Shown here piece after piece: positions 30,514-40,034 of a stretch of DNA of 64,000 nt (positions are counted from its first letter, which is position 1; each line of letters opens with the position of its first letter). This DNA comes from Cryptosporidium bovis. Its lineage: Eukaryota > Apicomplexa > Conoidasida > Eucoccidiorida > Cryptosporidiidae. A program made the position numbers and the translations under genes. The notes under the pieces are model-generated. The model did not search any database, was not told the DNA's origin, and saw nothing but the letters and a program-made list of their open reading frames with translations. The stretch is taken from positions 1 to 64,000 of the forward strand of contig VHIT02000034.1 in the NCBI GenBank assembly GCA_009768925.2. The letters are read 5' to 3'.

Positions 30514-31020
30514 ATGAGATGGATTTTTGAATTGTTTATGTTCGTAACTAGTTTTTGTATCCCATTATACCATTCTTTAAATGCGCTAAAGACACAGAAT
30601 AATTATCTGATAAGGATTTGGTTGTTTTACTTTACTATTATAACAGTATATTATCTATTTCTTTCCTACCTTATCGAACCAATATTGAACTTTATAGATC
30701 CAAGGCTAAAACACTTTAAGACAATTTTTATATTATTATATATATTTCCTATTACAGGCCTGCAGGAATCATGTTCAAATTTCATAGATGAATACTTTGT
30801 TTCCCCTATTCCTGGGAAGGATTCGGTTTTTCACGACATTACTAAAGAGAACAGTGATTATTCTGGAGAAATTACTCCCGGATCACATTCTCCGACTCCA
30901 TCGATTCCAGAGGAAGGGGTAATAAAAGTGCTAATTAACCCGAAACTATCAACGTCTGAAAACTCTACATTGGTTCCAAATACGCCAACTGAGAAGAATA
31001 AGAACCAACCTGAGTACTAA
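30514..31020 (+). CDS. REEP/TB2/HVA22 family membrane-shaping protein
   Basis: This 168-residue protein has the TB2/DP1/HVA22 hairpin domain. The hallmark is PLYHSLNALKTQNN, like the YPxYxSxKAIES/ALKT loop, followed by two hydrophobic hairpins (about 35-60 and 72-92). The C-terminal 65 residues are soluble, with Ser/Thr-Pro sites. Family members (REEP5, Yop1) bend ER tubules. Here the domain is close to minimal length. The gene is tail-to-tail with GPI8, 9 bp apart. The call is fairly sure for the family; the specific paralogue is unclear. Confidence 0.8.
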   Translation: MRWIFELFMFVTSFCIPLYHSLNALKTQNNYLIRIWLFYFTIITVYYLFLSYLIEPILNFIDPRLKHFKTIFILLYIFPITGLQESCSNFIDEYFVSPIPGKDSVFHDITKENSDYSGEITPGSHSPTPSIPEEGVIKVLINPKLSTSENSTLVPNTPTEKNKNQPEY

Positions 31021-31029
31021 ATTGTTAAT

Positions 31030-32316
31030 CTAAAAAATATAAGAATAGTATCCTAAAACAATTGCAATTAAAACTGATAATATTGAAAAATATACATCTA
31101 TATTTGGAGGATCTTCAACCTTTTCCTTAGATTTTGTAACCATTAAAAGCAATTTCCAGTAAGGTGAGGATTTCATTGCTTTAATAATGCTATCCTTATG
31201 TCTACAATCGGACAAAATGGGGAGATGAGATTTTTGATAATTATTTATTAAAAATAACTCTCTGAATATACTGCACTCAACGTCTTCTTTTGGATTACGA
31301 ATTTCCAAAATTTCAGGTTTAACACCATTCAAATCTATGTTAGCTGGATTAAATGGATGTACTGGAATGCTTTCCGAAAATAGAAATTGATTTATATCAA
31401 TTTTATTTATATCACTTTTTCCAGAGTTGTAAACTAGCTGAGGAGTTGAATTTATAATAGTTCTTGGGTACATTGATACAAATCTTAAAATAGGTAGTTT
31501 GTTGTTTTTACTTAGCTTTCCTAAGTCTTTTAAGCTGTGATAGGTAAATCTATCAATAGTTGCAACTCCTATTTCATGTTTTGAGTGCCTACTATATGAA
31601 CTTTCTCCTAAGCTTGAGCATCCTATAGCATAAACCTCATCTGAAATTATTTCCCTGTGCAAAGTCGATGCTTGACACGTTTCCGAAATAATGAAAATTC
31701 GCTTGTATCTTTTCTGAGTCCGCATCTCTGCGATTGAATTTGAGATTTCCAAAGAGTTTATTTCTTCAAAATCTTGAAACTTAAGAAATCCATCTCCTCC
31801 GTGACCAGTAAGAAAAATGAATATATTCGAATTTTCATTTGTCAATAATCTTTTTCTATTTGGAGTATGGTAATCGTGCTTGCCTGTCAAAACTCTAATT
31901 AAATTAGCGACTGTCACATCATCTTCCTTATAATCAATTGATGCACATTCAGTTATTCCAATAATATGGTTTTTATTGTAAAAAAGGTTATCTTTTTCAC
32001 TGTATACTCCTCCTGGTAGCGTGTTCCTAGGATTACACGGGACGTCTTCTGCAAGCATGAGGATTATATTATCATCTTGAAAACCATTCTTCTTCAAAAA
32101 ATTATAGTATGCAAGTGCATTTGTATTGTGCCTGTAATTGTACCAATAACGAGAGGTTGAAACTATAACTGCCCAGTTATTGTCTCCTCCTAGTCCAATA
32201 AGTGATATCTGCCTTTGTGTTGTTAAACCATTTGGTTTGAAAATGTGAAGATAAAATAACAAAGGAGGGACTAGCTTTCTGAGAAAACCAAACAAATATT
32301 CACCTTTTAGAATCAT
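31030..32316 (-). CDS. GPI8: GPI-anchor transamidase catalytic subunit GPI8/PIG-K
   Basis: This is a C13 family cysteine protease of 428 residues that cleaves the GPI-attachment signal and joins the GPI anchor in the ER lumen. NNWAVIVSTSRYWYNYRH is the family's opening block. The catalytic dyad is His172 in TGHGGDG and Cys214 in SETCQA. A C-terminal hydrophobic helix (about 405-425) anchors it to the ER. The N-terminus is uncertain: the first 30 residues are only partly signal-like. An upstream open stretch (about 32360-32515) could be a 5' exon with its own hydrophobic start; a GTACAT donor is at its end, but I see no clean in-frame acceptor (a late one at AGGCAG near 32214 would remove residues 2-36). 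Confidence 0.92.
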   Translation of the reverse strand: MILKGEYLFGFLRKLVPPLLFYLHIFKPNGLTTQRQISLIGLGGDNNWAVIVSTSRYWYNYRHNTNALAYYNFLKKNGFQDDNIILMLAEDVPCNPRNTLPGGVYSEKDNLFYNKNHIIGITECASIDYKEDDVTVANLIRVLTGKHDYHTPNRKRLLTNENSNIFIFLTGHGGDGFLKFQDFEEINSLEISNSIAEMRTQKRYKRIFIISETCQASTLHREIISDEVYAIGCSSLGESSYSRHSKHEIGVATIDRFTYHSLKDLGKLSKNNKLPILRFVSMYPRTIINSTPQLVYNSGKSDINKIDINQFLFSESIPVHPFNPANIDLNGVKPEILEIRNPKEDVECSIFRELFLINNYQKSHLPILSDCRHKDSIIKAMKSSPYWKLLLMVTKSKEKVEDPPNIDVYFSILSVLIAIVLGYYSYIF

Positions 32317-32607
32317 ATTTTAATTCAAAATTTCTAGATATATAAAGAGTATGTACCTTCCCAGTTGAAGTAGTCCCTATTTCCTTTATATCAACATTTT
32401 TTACAATTGTTTGTTCAGAAAAAGTGGGGAAAACGAAGTTAGCGCTGTTTAATGCCAAAAAATAAGTCAACTCTACAAAGACGGTTTTTGGAATATATAG
32501 TGGCATACGAACCAACTGGGAGGTTGCGTATTTTTGAAGTGTATTTTTAAATTATTGTGAGAGCATCCCTCTACTGAACGTTAATGTTTTGTTAATAAAA
32601 CACTATT

Positions 32608-33990
32608 ATGAAACCGGTAAAAAGAGTGGCAGTGGTGCATCTAGACTGCGGAATTGGAGGAGCCGAGCAGTTAATGGTTTTGGCTTCTCTAGCTTTACAA
32701 ATACCTTCTCCTGAGAATGAGAAAATAGAACTTACGATGTTCACTTCTAACCATGATAAATCTCATTCTTTTTCCGCAACTAATGATGGTAGAGTAAATG
32801 TTAAAGTTTACGGAGGGTGGATTCCAAGATCAGCTTTTGGGTATGGTACTGCCTTGTTTTCATACATTAGAATGATTTACACATCAGTCTGTATGGTTAT
32901 GTCTGTATTTCTGACCACTTTTTCTATTGAAAATACAAGCACTTATTACGATGTTATATTGAATGATCAAGTTAGTGTAATTAATCCTATATTAAGGCTT
33001 ATTACTAGAAAGATAATATTTTATTGTCATTTCCCAGACCAACTATTGGCTAAAAAAAGAGGTGGAAATCTGAGAGCAGTGTATAGGAAAGCAATGGACT
33101 TCTTGGAAGAATTTGGAATGATGTTTTGTGATTACGTATTTGTAAACTCAATATTCACAAGATCAGTTTATATAGATACATTTAGAAAAATAGTAAGTAA
33201 GCCTTCAATGTATCCTGTCACTCTTAGCTTTCCCGAAGTTCTATATCCGCCAGTAAATTTCAGTGATATTCCTTCAAATTCTGTTTGCGAAGAGGAATTT
33301 TTGAAACTAAAGACCCCAAAAAAACCATTCTTCCTATCAATTAATAGGTATGAAAGAAAGAAAAACATTGAACTAGCAATCAATTCGTTTGCGACACTAA
33401 GGGATCAGTTAGACATAAAAGAAAAGCTTACTTTAATTATTGCAGGAGGATACGACAAAAGAGTATCCGAAAATCTGGAATATTTCCAGGAACTTGTCTG
33501 TCTCGCGAGTTCACTTGGGTTCAACATTTACATAGACGATGATTGCATCGAGTCAACAAAATCACATTTTTCTATTGTTTTTATGAGAAGTATATCTGAT
33601 ATACTACGTTGGACACTTTTAAAAAAATCTATTGGACTCATTTATACTCCAGAAAATGAACATTTTGGAATGGTACCTTGCGAAGCCATGGCAGTTGGTA
33701 CCCCTGTAATTGCTTGTAATTCTGGAGGGCCGATGGAATCAATTGTAGACTCTAGAACTGGTTTCCTTTGTGAGAGTTCTCCCACCTTCTTTGCAAACAA
33801 AATGAATGAGCTAATAAAAATAAGTGAAAATGAACAACTTAATTCTGAATGGAAAAATTCATGTATTGAGAGAGTAGAAGCAATGTTCAGTTTGGACGCT
33901 TTCCAAAGAAGATTAAATGAAGTTGCCTACTCAGGAACAAAAATGGAATTGTCAAAGAATCAAAAAGGATCACTTACGAAGAGAAAATAA
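32608..33990 (+). CDS. ALG2: ALG2 mannosyltransferase (N-glycan precursor)
   Basis: This 460-residue GT4 family enzyme adds the second and third mannoses (alpha-1,3 and alpha-1,6) to the dolichol-linked core on the cytosolic ER face. The start VHLDCGIGGAEQLMV is the ALG2 N-terminal loop. SINRYERKKNIELAI opens the second Rossmann half, and the E-x7-E motif reads EHFGMVPCE near residue 350. A hydrophobic patch near 85-110 fits membrane association. The family is well matched over its whole length. It is divergent from GPI8. Cryptosporidium builds short N-glycans, which still require ALG2 (family knowledge). Confidence 0.92.
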   Translation: MKPVKRVAVVHLDCGIGGAEQLMVLASLALQIPSPENEKIELTMFTSNHDKSHSFSATNDGRVNVKVYGGWIPRSAFGYGTALFSYIRMIYTSVCMVMSVFLTTFSIENTSTYYDVILNDQVSVINPILRLITRKIIFYCHFPDQLLAKKRGGNLRAVYRKAMDFLEEFGMMFCDYVFVNSIFTRSVYIDTFRKIVSKPSMYPVTLSFPEVLYPPVNFSDIPSNSVCEEEFLKLKTPKKPFFLSINRYERKKNIELAINSFATLRDQLDIKEKLTLIIAGGYDKRVSENLEYFQELVCLASSLGFNIYIDDDCIESTKSHFSIVFMRSISDILRWTLLKKSIGLIYTPENEHFGMVPCEAMAVGTPVIACNSGGPMESIVDSRTGFLCESSPTFFANKMNELIKISENEQLNSEWKNSCIERVEAMFSLDAFQRRLNEVAYSGTKMELSKNQKGSLTKRK

Positions 33991-34087
33991 CGCTTGATCA
34001 TAATCAAATTGAAACAAATATTTACCTAAATAACAAATGAAAACTAATTATTAAAACATAATAAAGCAGATTAATGATTTTTATGTA

Positions 34088-35158
34088 TCAGGAATTTAGC
34101 TTTCTAATTAGAATTCTATTTGCTAAAGCCATGTAGGAAGAAATGTATGAACTAGAGTACGGCAAAACATCACACACTGACCTCCTAAGACTTGTTGTTA
34201 ATACATCCTTGATCTTTCCATATAAAATCCTTTTAACCTTGATATCCGCACTGTTCGCATCTAAGATTTGTAGGCATCTTCCAGTAAGTTTACATATGCC
34301 AATTAGTACCTCATCACCTAGATTGATCCTCTTATTTGAAGTTAAACCTTCTTTTGTACTATCAAAACAAATCGAAAACTTATCTACTGGTCTGAGTCCT
34401 TTTCCAGACAAAGATTCACAAAATCCCAAAATAATCCAGACGCTCGAAATGGAGTTTTGCGTTTCAAGAAATAAAATAACTGAAATACATGTTCTAATTA
34501 GGCTTACTTGATCTTTTGGTGCCATTGGAGACTTTCCCGAACTTATATTTTCAAAAATGTGGCCGAATTCTATCTCAATGTTCTCCACATTTTCCCTTCT
34601 AACCTTTCTAAGCTTAATCTTACTAATTCCCTGCAAAATCGAGGAGTTTACATCATCCTCATGTAAACACAGAAAGTGTGATTTACGCTTTAATTTTGTT
34701 AGGTATTTGCAGCAAATTTTTGCTAAAATCTTCTCTATTCCTTCAAAGCATGGCCTTTTGGAGGCCTCTTTGTCCCCCCTATATCTATAGTGACAAGTTG
34801 GTATATTCTCTGTGTTACAAAACGCCCTCGTAACATATACCCACGCCAGCAATGTCAAAACAGAAGGTATAAGTACACTCGTTTTCTGGTCATTTGCTAA
34901 AAGTTTCTCTATCCAAACTAACCCTTGGTCATCCTCTCTTCCTTCACAATGAATTAGTCCTATTCCTAGTACGAGGATAAATTTGTTTGACTTGAATTGA
35001 TTCGAAAGCCAAAAACATATAAAGTTTGATAGCTCAATGCCACTCATACTAGAAAAAACACTAAAAAGTTCAGAGCAACTTCTCAAAGTACCCGAACTGG
35101 ACTCCTCATGGCGAGCATTGTATATATTTTCTATTAACTCAGAGATCCTCTGATTCAT
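34088..35158 (-). CDS. Conserved hypothetical helical protein
   Basis: This 356-residue protein is mostly alpha-helical, with no signal peptide, no membrane segment and no recognised domain. It is rich in Ser, Cys and Leu. The central part has a basic stretch (about 180-215: SKIKLRKVRRENVE). The frame is uninterrupted and starts just after a normal AT-rich leader. I cannot assign a function. A HEAT/ARM-like scaffold or a Mediator-type subunit would fit the helix content but nothing diagnostic is seen. It lies 97 bp from ALG2, tail-to-tail. Confidence 0.7.
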   Translation of the reverse strand: MNQRISELIENIYNARHEESSSGTLRSCSELFSVFSSMSGIELSNFICFWLSNQFKSNKFILVLGIGLIHCEGREDDQGLVWIEKLLANDQKTSVLIPSVLTLLAWVYVTRAFCNTENIPTCHYRYRGDKEASKRPCFEGIEKILAKICCKYLTKLKRKSHFLCLHEDDVNSSILQGISKIKLRKVRRENVENIEIEFGHIFENISSGKSPMAPKDQVSLIRTCISVILFLETQNSISSVWIILGFCESLSGKGLRPVDKFSICFDSTKEGLTSNKRINLGDEVLIGICKLTGRCLQILDANSADIKVKRILYGKIKDVLTTSLRRSVCDVLPYSSSYISSYMALANRILIRKLNS

Positions 35159-35510
35159 GGAAGCATGTAAATAAATTTGACTAAATAACTATTTTCATTT
35201 CAGAAAATCTGGAACCAAAAATAAACATAAATACGTTTACTCGCATAAAATTATATTGTTGACTATCTTCTAATAACACATATAAAAATCTAAACAAGTC
35301 TTTCTGGATTATTCCTCGAACATTAATACAATCAATCTCCCTTTAAAAAAGTACTTGCCGCCTCCCCACGTTTTCGGCACAAAAACAAGACAAATGCATT
35401 TATGCTAACACTGGGAGAGAAAAGATCCGATAAATTGTTCTTTTTTCATATTAAGTGAGGTAAACAAATGTAATTATAAATGATGTTTGTGGTTAATTAT
35501 TTGTTTTTCA
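35159..35510. other. Intergenic region
   Basis: This AT-rich spacer lies between two minus-strand genes. No site or RNA gene was recognised in it. Confidence 0.5.
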
Positions 35511-37043
35511 TCATCTATTAGTAGTTTTTTTCGAATCAGAAGGTATCTTGTTCTTAGATCTCAAAGCTTCTAACTTTTTTTCCCTAACTTCTTGATTTTT
35601 CTCACTAAATCCAATTTCATCTAGTAATAACAATGCTTTTTGTTGTGCAACTGTTACCCTGTTCATCTCTTTGAGTACTTCACATTCATCTAATACTAGG
35701 TTTTCGATATCCTTACCCATACGATTTTCAATCTCATATACATATGGGACATCCTGTTGTGTAACAAATGAAAGAGATATGCCCAATTTGTTCGCCCTTC
35801 CGACTCTTCCCATTCTATGAATATAATCTTCAAAAGATCTTGGGAAATCAAAGTTAATAACAAACTCAACATCTGGAATGTCCAAACCTCTTGCTGCCAC
35901 CCCTGTTGCAACTAGAAGTTTGCTAACCTTACTTTTGAATTTTCCTAAAGAGGCCAACCTCCTTCTTTGATTCATTAAACTATGCAAACATGTGACCGAA
36001 TATCCCATTATTTCCAGAAAACTTGTTAACAGTTGGCATTGTTGTTTTGTGGCTGTGAAAATAATCCCTTGCTTAATTATTTTTGTCTCATCAGGAAATT
36101 CTTTTTTTTGTTTAACTTTTTTTAGCTTATTTTTAGTATATTTAAAATGAAAGTCCTCCTCTATATCCTCTTGATAATCTTCAAAAAATATTGATGATTT
36201 TTCCAATTTTTCAGTGTTTACGGAACCAATGTTAAAAAAGTGTACTTTTGTCAATAAGTAGTGTAAATAAATTAGCCTAACTCTGTGATTGACAAATATG
36301 TACATTTGTCTAATGTTTTCCAAGGGTAACTCATTCGGGTTTTCATCAATTACAACAATAGGAAGCTCTTGTGGTTTTACCAATACTCCCTTTTCTTCTT
36401 TTTTTTCAACAGAATAGTTCTCCATTATATCCCTAATTCCCTTCGTCAAAGTTGCAGAGAAAAGCAATGTTTGACGCCCACTACTAGAGTTCGGCAATAT
36501 TGAAAGAATAGGAAGCATGTCATCTTCCAAGGACTCGCTTAAAAGTTTATCTGCTTCATCTAGGACCAAAAATCTTAAATTCTTTACCAAATTACTAAAG
36601 TTCGATCCAGGGCGAGAAATAATAAATGAAATTCTTCCAGGAGTTCCTATTAAAATATGAGGTCTGTTTTGAAATAACATGTGGATCTGCTCTGACTCGT
36701 CAAATCCACCAGTTAATGCTTGACAAATAGCATTAACTTTATTTCCAAAAACCTGAAATTGATCTAGAACTTGGTAGGACAACTCTCTAGAGGGTAGAAG
36801 TATTAGTCCAAAAACTGAATATGGATCCTCTGCCAAAACCTGTAAAATTGGAAGGCAGTAACAAAGAGTTTTACCACTTCCTGTAGGAGCGTTACCTATA
36901 ACATTTCTTCCCTTAAGAATATACGGTATGCTCCTTGATTGTATTTTTGTTGGAGTCTCTATTTTAAGAGAGCTACAAGTGTCACAAATCCATTTGTGAA
37001 GTCCAAGACATTTGAAAGTCATAATTTTCGACTCAAAATCCAC
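35511..37043 (-). CDS. DBP8: DEAD-box RNA helicase DBP8/DDX49-like
   Basis: This 510-residue protein is a nucleolar helicase of small-subunit rRNA processing. Conserved motifs appear in order: the Q-motif region PTKIQSRSIP near 31-40, motif I APTGSGKT at 52-59, PSRELSYQ (Ia), TPGR (Ib), DEAD (II), SAT (III), and the late motifs ATGVAARGLDIPDVEFVINF and HRMGRVGRA. The opening FKCLGLHKWICDTCSSL and the phrase LPILQVLAEDPY are those of DBP8/DDX49. A Lys-rich insertion between the RecA halves (about 275-320) is lineage-specific. The partner in yeast is Esf2; none is seen nearby. Confidence 0.88.
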   Translation of the reverse strand: MDFESKIMTFKCLGLHKWICDTCSSLKIETPTKIQSRSIPYILKGRNVIGNAPTGSGKTLCYCLPILQVLAEDPYSVFGLILLPSRELSYQVLDQFQVFGNKVNAICQALTGGFDESEQIHMLFQNRPHILIGTPGRISFIISRPGSNFSNLVKNLRFLVLDEADKLLSESLEDDMLPILSILPNSSSGRQTLLFSATLTKGIRDIMENYSVEKKEEKGVLVKPQELPIVVIDENPNELPLENIRQMYIFVNHRVRLIYLHYLLTKVHFFNIGSVNTEKLEKSSIFFEDYQEDIEEDFHFKYTKNKLKKVKQKKEFPDETKIIKQGIIFTATKQQCQLLTSFLEIMGYSVTCLHSLMNQRRRLASLGKFKSKVSKLLVATGVAARGLDIPDVEFVINFDFPRSFEDYIHRMGRVGRANKLGISLSFVTQQDVPYVYEIENRMGKDIENLVLDECEVLKEMNRVTVAQQKALLLLDEIGFSEKNQEVREKKLEALRSKNKIPSDSKKTTNR

Positions 37044-37381
37044 GATTTTTATTTTTGCTTTTTATGGTTTGATTTTTTTTTGGTCATTTTTTACAAGTAA
37101 TAGCGCCATATATATTTGTTTTCAGATATTTCCAAAGTTTGACATGTATTAGTATTAAAAAAAATGTAAACCTATTTTAGTCATGATTACAACTGAAATC
37201 TAGTGTATTTTGATTTTTTTCTAAGATTTTACCTGTGAGCTAATTTCTTAAAGTAGTAAAATTGGGATTTTGTCTAAGGATAGATATTTACAAATTTTTT
37301 GAATAGTCGTTTACAATTTATAATAGAATTTTTATGCAATACATTAATTTTAATCAATCTTATAGGATTTTATATTTGTTT
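37044..37381. other. Intergenic region with GCGC site
   Basis: This gap lies upstream of the helicase. TAGCGCCA at 37101-37108 lies 58 bp from the helicase start. The remainder is AT-rich with poly-A/T runs. Confidence 0.5.
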
Positions 37382-38815
37382 CTATTCTTGACTTTCAACT
37401 TCCCACGAAATTGCACTATTTTTCCTTCTTAATTTTGATATGCTTTTGGATTTGCAAAAGACTTGACCAAATATCCATTTTTCTTCATAACCTGAACTTT
37501 TGTTCTTCTTTCCATATATTTCTAGCCTGCATTTTTCATCTTTTTCAGTGGTTTTACTGCTTCCGATATCGTTAAACCCAATAATAAAGTCCCTTAAATC
37601 AAATATATGTGTTCCAATATTGGAATCTGTTATTTTTAGTTGAGTTTGCTTTATGAATAATTTACAGTTACATTGTATAACATCACCTAACAATGTTTTT
37701 ACAATATTGCAACTATTACCGTTTTGCTCAGCTTTTTTTTTTAATATTGAAAATATTTGCATTAATCTAAAATCTGGAATTTCTGCCCCAAACAAACCCA
37801 AGTCAACGACAACATTTGTTTTAACAGTAATTGTAGAGTTGTAGTCAACAACTACATCCAAAGAAGGATTAGACTTAATATTTTTAAGTTTATCTATATA
37901 ATTTAAATCTTTATTCTTATAAAAACTTAAAATGAAATGGTTTAGAATTTGATCTTTTTTAACGACAGATTCAATATTTTTGCAATCAAAAGTTAATAAT
38001 AACTCATCATTTTCCGGATTAATTTTTTTGTTTATTGCTTCTAGTGGATCGAAGATAAGTCCATTATTTTTTTTTAATAAAGCAAAAGTATTGCTACTAA
38101 TCCCAAAAATTCCATCTATATTGTTAGACTGTAAAAAAGTAGACAATTCAGTGTCACTTGAATTAAATAAAATTATCGGAATGGTAATATTTATCTTAGA
38201 AGGTCTTTTTCCAGGTATATTCAAATTCAATCTTAATGATTCAGTACTTTCCGTTCCTTTACAAATACAATTTTCTCTATTATTTATGTTTAAAGCCTCA
38301 GATTTTCTAGTTTTATTGAACAACTGTGTCTTCGTAGTTGAATTCAACCACAATCCTATTCTTTTGAAAATAACCAAAAGCCTAATTAACCTGCCGTCTT
38401 TTAATTCTAGAGTTATTACATTAAACATTGTTTTAGTTATTTTTTCACCTACGTTATTCTCTAATGGCTTGAGTTGACACAACCTATAAGTGCTAGTGAA
38501 TCTATAATTTACGTGGTACCTACCCAATTTTATTGCTGGAAAGGAAAACAACCAAAGCATTCTTTCACTCATCTCGATTATATTTTGTTCTAGGTTAAAT
38601 AAAACATTTTTTTTCAATATAAATTCATTGTTCAAATGCCTGTTATTTCGTAGTGAGCTTAACAAAAACCCATATTTGTAAGTTTCTAAGCTATTGTGGT
38701 TTTCAAAAAAATGCCAAGATTGTGGAAACTCAGAGATATCAATAACGAACTTCAGATTCTGGCAATTTTCGCTCATGATAAAAAATATTAATGAAAAAAT
38801 GATTAGTTCCTTCAT
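37382..38815 (-). CDS. Secreted pepsin-like protein, probable pseudoprotease
   Basis: This 477-residue protein has a signal peptide (about 1-18). Its fold reads like a divergent aspartic protease (A1). Residues 144-171 run as an N-lobe active-site region, but the DTG site is replaced by FKRIG (150-154), so the first catalytic Asp is missing. NIDGIFGIS (232-240) matches the A1 GILGLG block. VVVDLG (335-340) is the C-lobe site with Asp kept and Thr lost, and WIFGQVF (447-453) matches the WILGDVF near the C-terminus. Several cysteines and N-glycosylation sites fit secretion. With the first Asp gone the protein should not be an active protease; an adhesin-like, inhibitor or chaperone role is possible. 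The A1 relation is read by eye and needs a profile search. Confidence 0.6.
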   Translation of the reverse strand: MKELIIFSLIFFIMSENCQNLKFVIDISEFPQSWHFFENHNSLETYKYGFLLSSLRNNRHLNNEFILKKNVLFNLEQNIIEMSERMLWLFSFPAIKLGRYHVNYRFTSTYRLCQLKPLENNVGEKITKTMFNVITLELKDGRLIRLLVIFKRIGLWLNSTTKTQLFNKTRKSEALNINNRENCICKGTESTESLRLNLNIPGKRPSKINITIPIILFNSSDTELSTFLQSNNIDGIFGISSNTFALLKKNNGLIFDPLEAINKKINPENDELLLTFDCKNIESVVKKDQILNHFILSFYKNKDLNYIDKLKNIKSNPSLDVVVDYNSTITVKTNVVVDLGLFGAEIPDFRLMQIFSILKKKAEQNGNSCNIVKTLLGDVIQCNCKLFIKQTQLKITDSNIGTHIFDLRDFIIGFNDIGSSKTTEKDEKCRLEIYGKKNKSSGYEEKWIFGQVFCKSKSISKLRRKNSAISWEVESQE

Positions 38816-39216
38816 TCAAAAAAGGTTTTTTTATTTGAAAATAAAAAATATGAACTTTTAGTGCTCAAAAAAAAAACAAAACATTAGCTTATATTTGAAT
38901 ATATCAGGACATTATAGATAAATGTTTAATTTATTTGAATTGTTTCATTTCAATGTTATTATTATTACAGTAAACTATTTTACGAGTTAAATTAATGACC
39001 GGTATTTTTACATGTGATATAGTGTGAAAAAAGTGCTGAATAGTGGTGAAAGAAGTATCAAAGAAGTCAAGGGGATACAGTAGTTAGTTTAATAGTAATT
39101 TTTCCAAATGTTATTGAAAGAAAAATAGTTTTATATAACTGTTATTTATGTAAAAAAAATGACTTCGCGCCAAATGTTGCAATTTGACGTTTTTATTTAG
39201 CAGTCGTGTAATAGAG
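38816..39216. other. Divergent intergenic region with E2F-like site
   Basis: The gap separates the pepsin-like gene from the zinc finger gene. It holds a GACCGGTA word at 38998-39005 and the best E2F-like site of the window at 39164-39174. A T-rich tract precedes the zinc finger start. Confidence 0.55.
39164..39174. promoter_or_regulatory. E2F-like site (TTCGCGCCAAA)
   Basis: TTCGCGCCAAA is the closest match in the window to the E2F consensus. It lies 43 bp upstream of the zinc finger protein start codon. Confidence 0.55.
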
Positions 39217-40020
39217 ATGGGGAGGAAAAAAAGGAAAGGGAGTGAAATAAAACCTTTTTGCTATTACTGTAACAGAGAGTTTGGAGATGAAAAGGTACTT
39301 AAACAACACCAAAAAGTGAGACACTTTAAGTGCCTATACTGTAGCAGAAAACTTTCGACTGTTTCAGGATTAATAGTACATATGCTACAGGTAAGTCTTC
39401 AGTATTGACAGTAATTTTTCCAATTTTGATAACATAATATCATTATTTTTAGGTTCATAAAGAGACCTTATCGAGAATTCCAAATGCAATACCAGGGAGA
39501 GATATTCCGGATATAGTGATAAATGGGATGAAAGGAGTTCCTGCAGAACTGCTGGCAGAAAAGAAGAAGGAGCAAACTATTGAGAAGGACATTAAAAGGG
39601 ACAATAAGGATTATAACCCACATGGAAATAAAATGTTGTCATTGATGAATGCTGTTGCAAAAGATTTTGTTAAGAAAAACAGTAAGTTTATAGTGAAGCA
39701 AATACACCAAACAGTATTTTGATAATTCATTCTAATAACAAAAAAAAGATTTAGGAGATATACGTGTTCCTGGAATGTACGGTGGACCTGAGTTTGTATT
39801 CGGTGCGATGTTACCTTTTCCTAACCAAAAACCAATACCAGGTGTAATGGTGCAAAGAGAAATAGACGGTTTAGGTAATGGTACAGAAGGTCTTGAGATA
39901 GTTATGTTTTTCAAAGATAGCGATATCTCTCCAGAAGAAATGTATGCTTCAAAGTTATTTAACTATGAAATAGTTGAAAAACGTTTGCCAATAAACATTT
40001 CTATTAACAAAAAGGAGTGA
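39217..40020 (+). CDS. ZNF207/BuGZ-like zinc finger protein (three exons)
   Basis: Exons are 39217-39390, 39453-39681 and 39755-40020, with introns of 62 and 73 bp (GTAAGT donors), giving 222 residues. Two C2H2-type fingers sit at the N-terminus (CYYCNREF...HQKVRH and CLYCSRKL...VHMLQVH). The start GRKKRKGS and the block VHKETLSRIPNAIPGR are the ZNF207/BuGZ signature. The end motif DISPEEMYAS matches the conserved DISLEE ending. Family members bind microtubules and BUB3 or splicing factors in mitosis. The ATG at 39217 is chosen because the protein then opens with MGRKK as in the family. A clear GLEBS motif for BUB3 is not seen. Confidence 0.88.
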
Positions 40021-40034
40021 ATCTGCAAGTCCTT

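Noticed and set aside
37980-38477. 165-codon plus-strand frame inside the pepsin-like gene
   Set aside because: It is antisense to a signal-peptide-bearing protein with domain-level matches, and shows no recognisable feature of its own.
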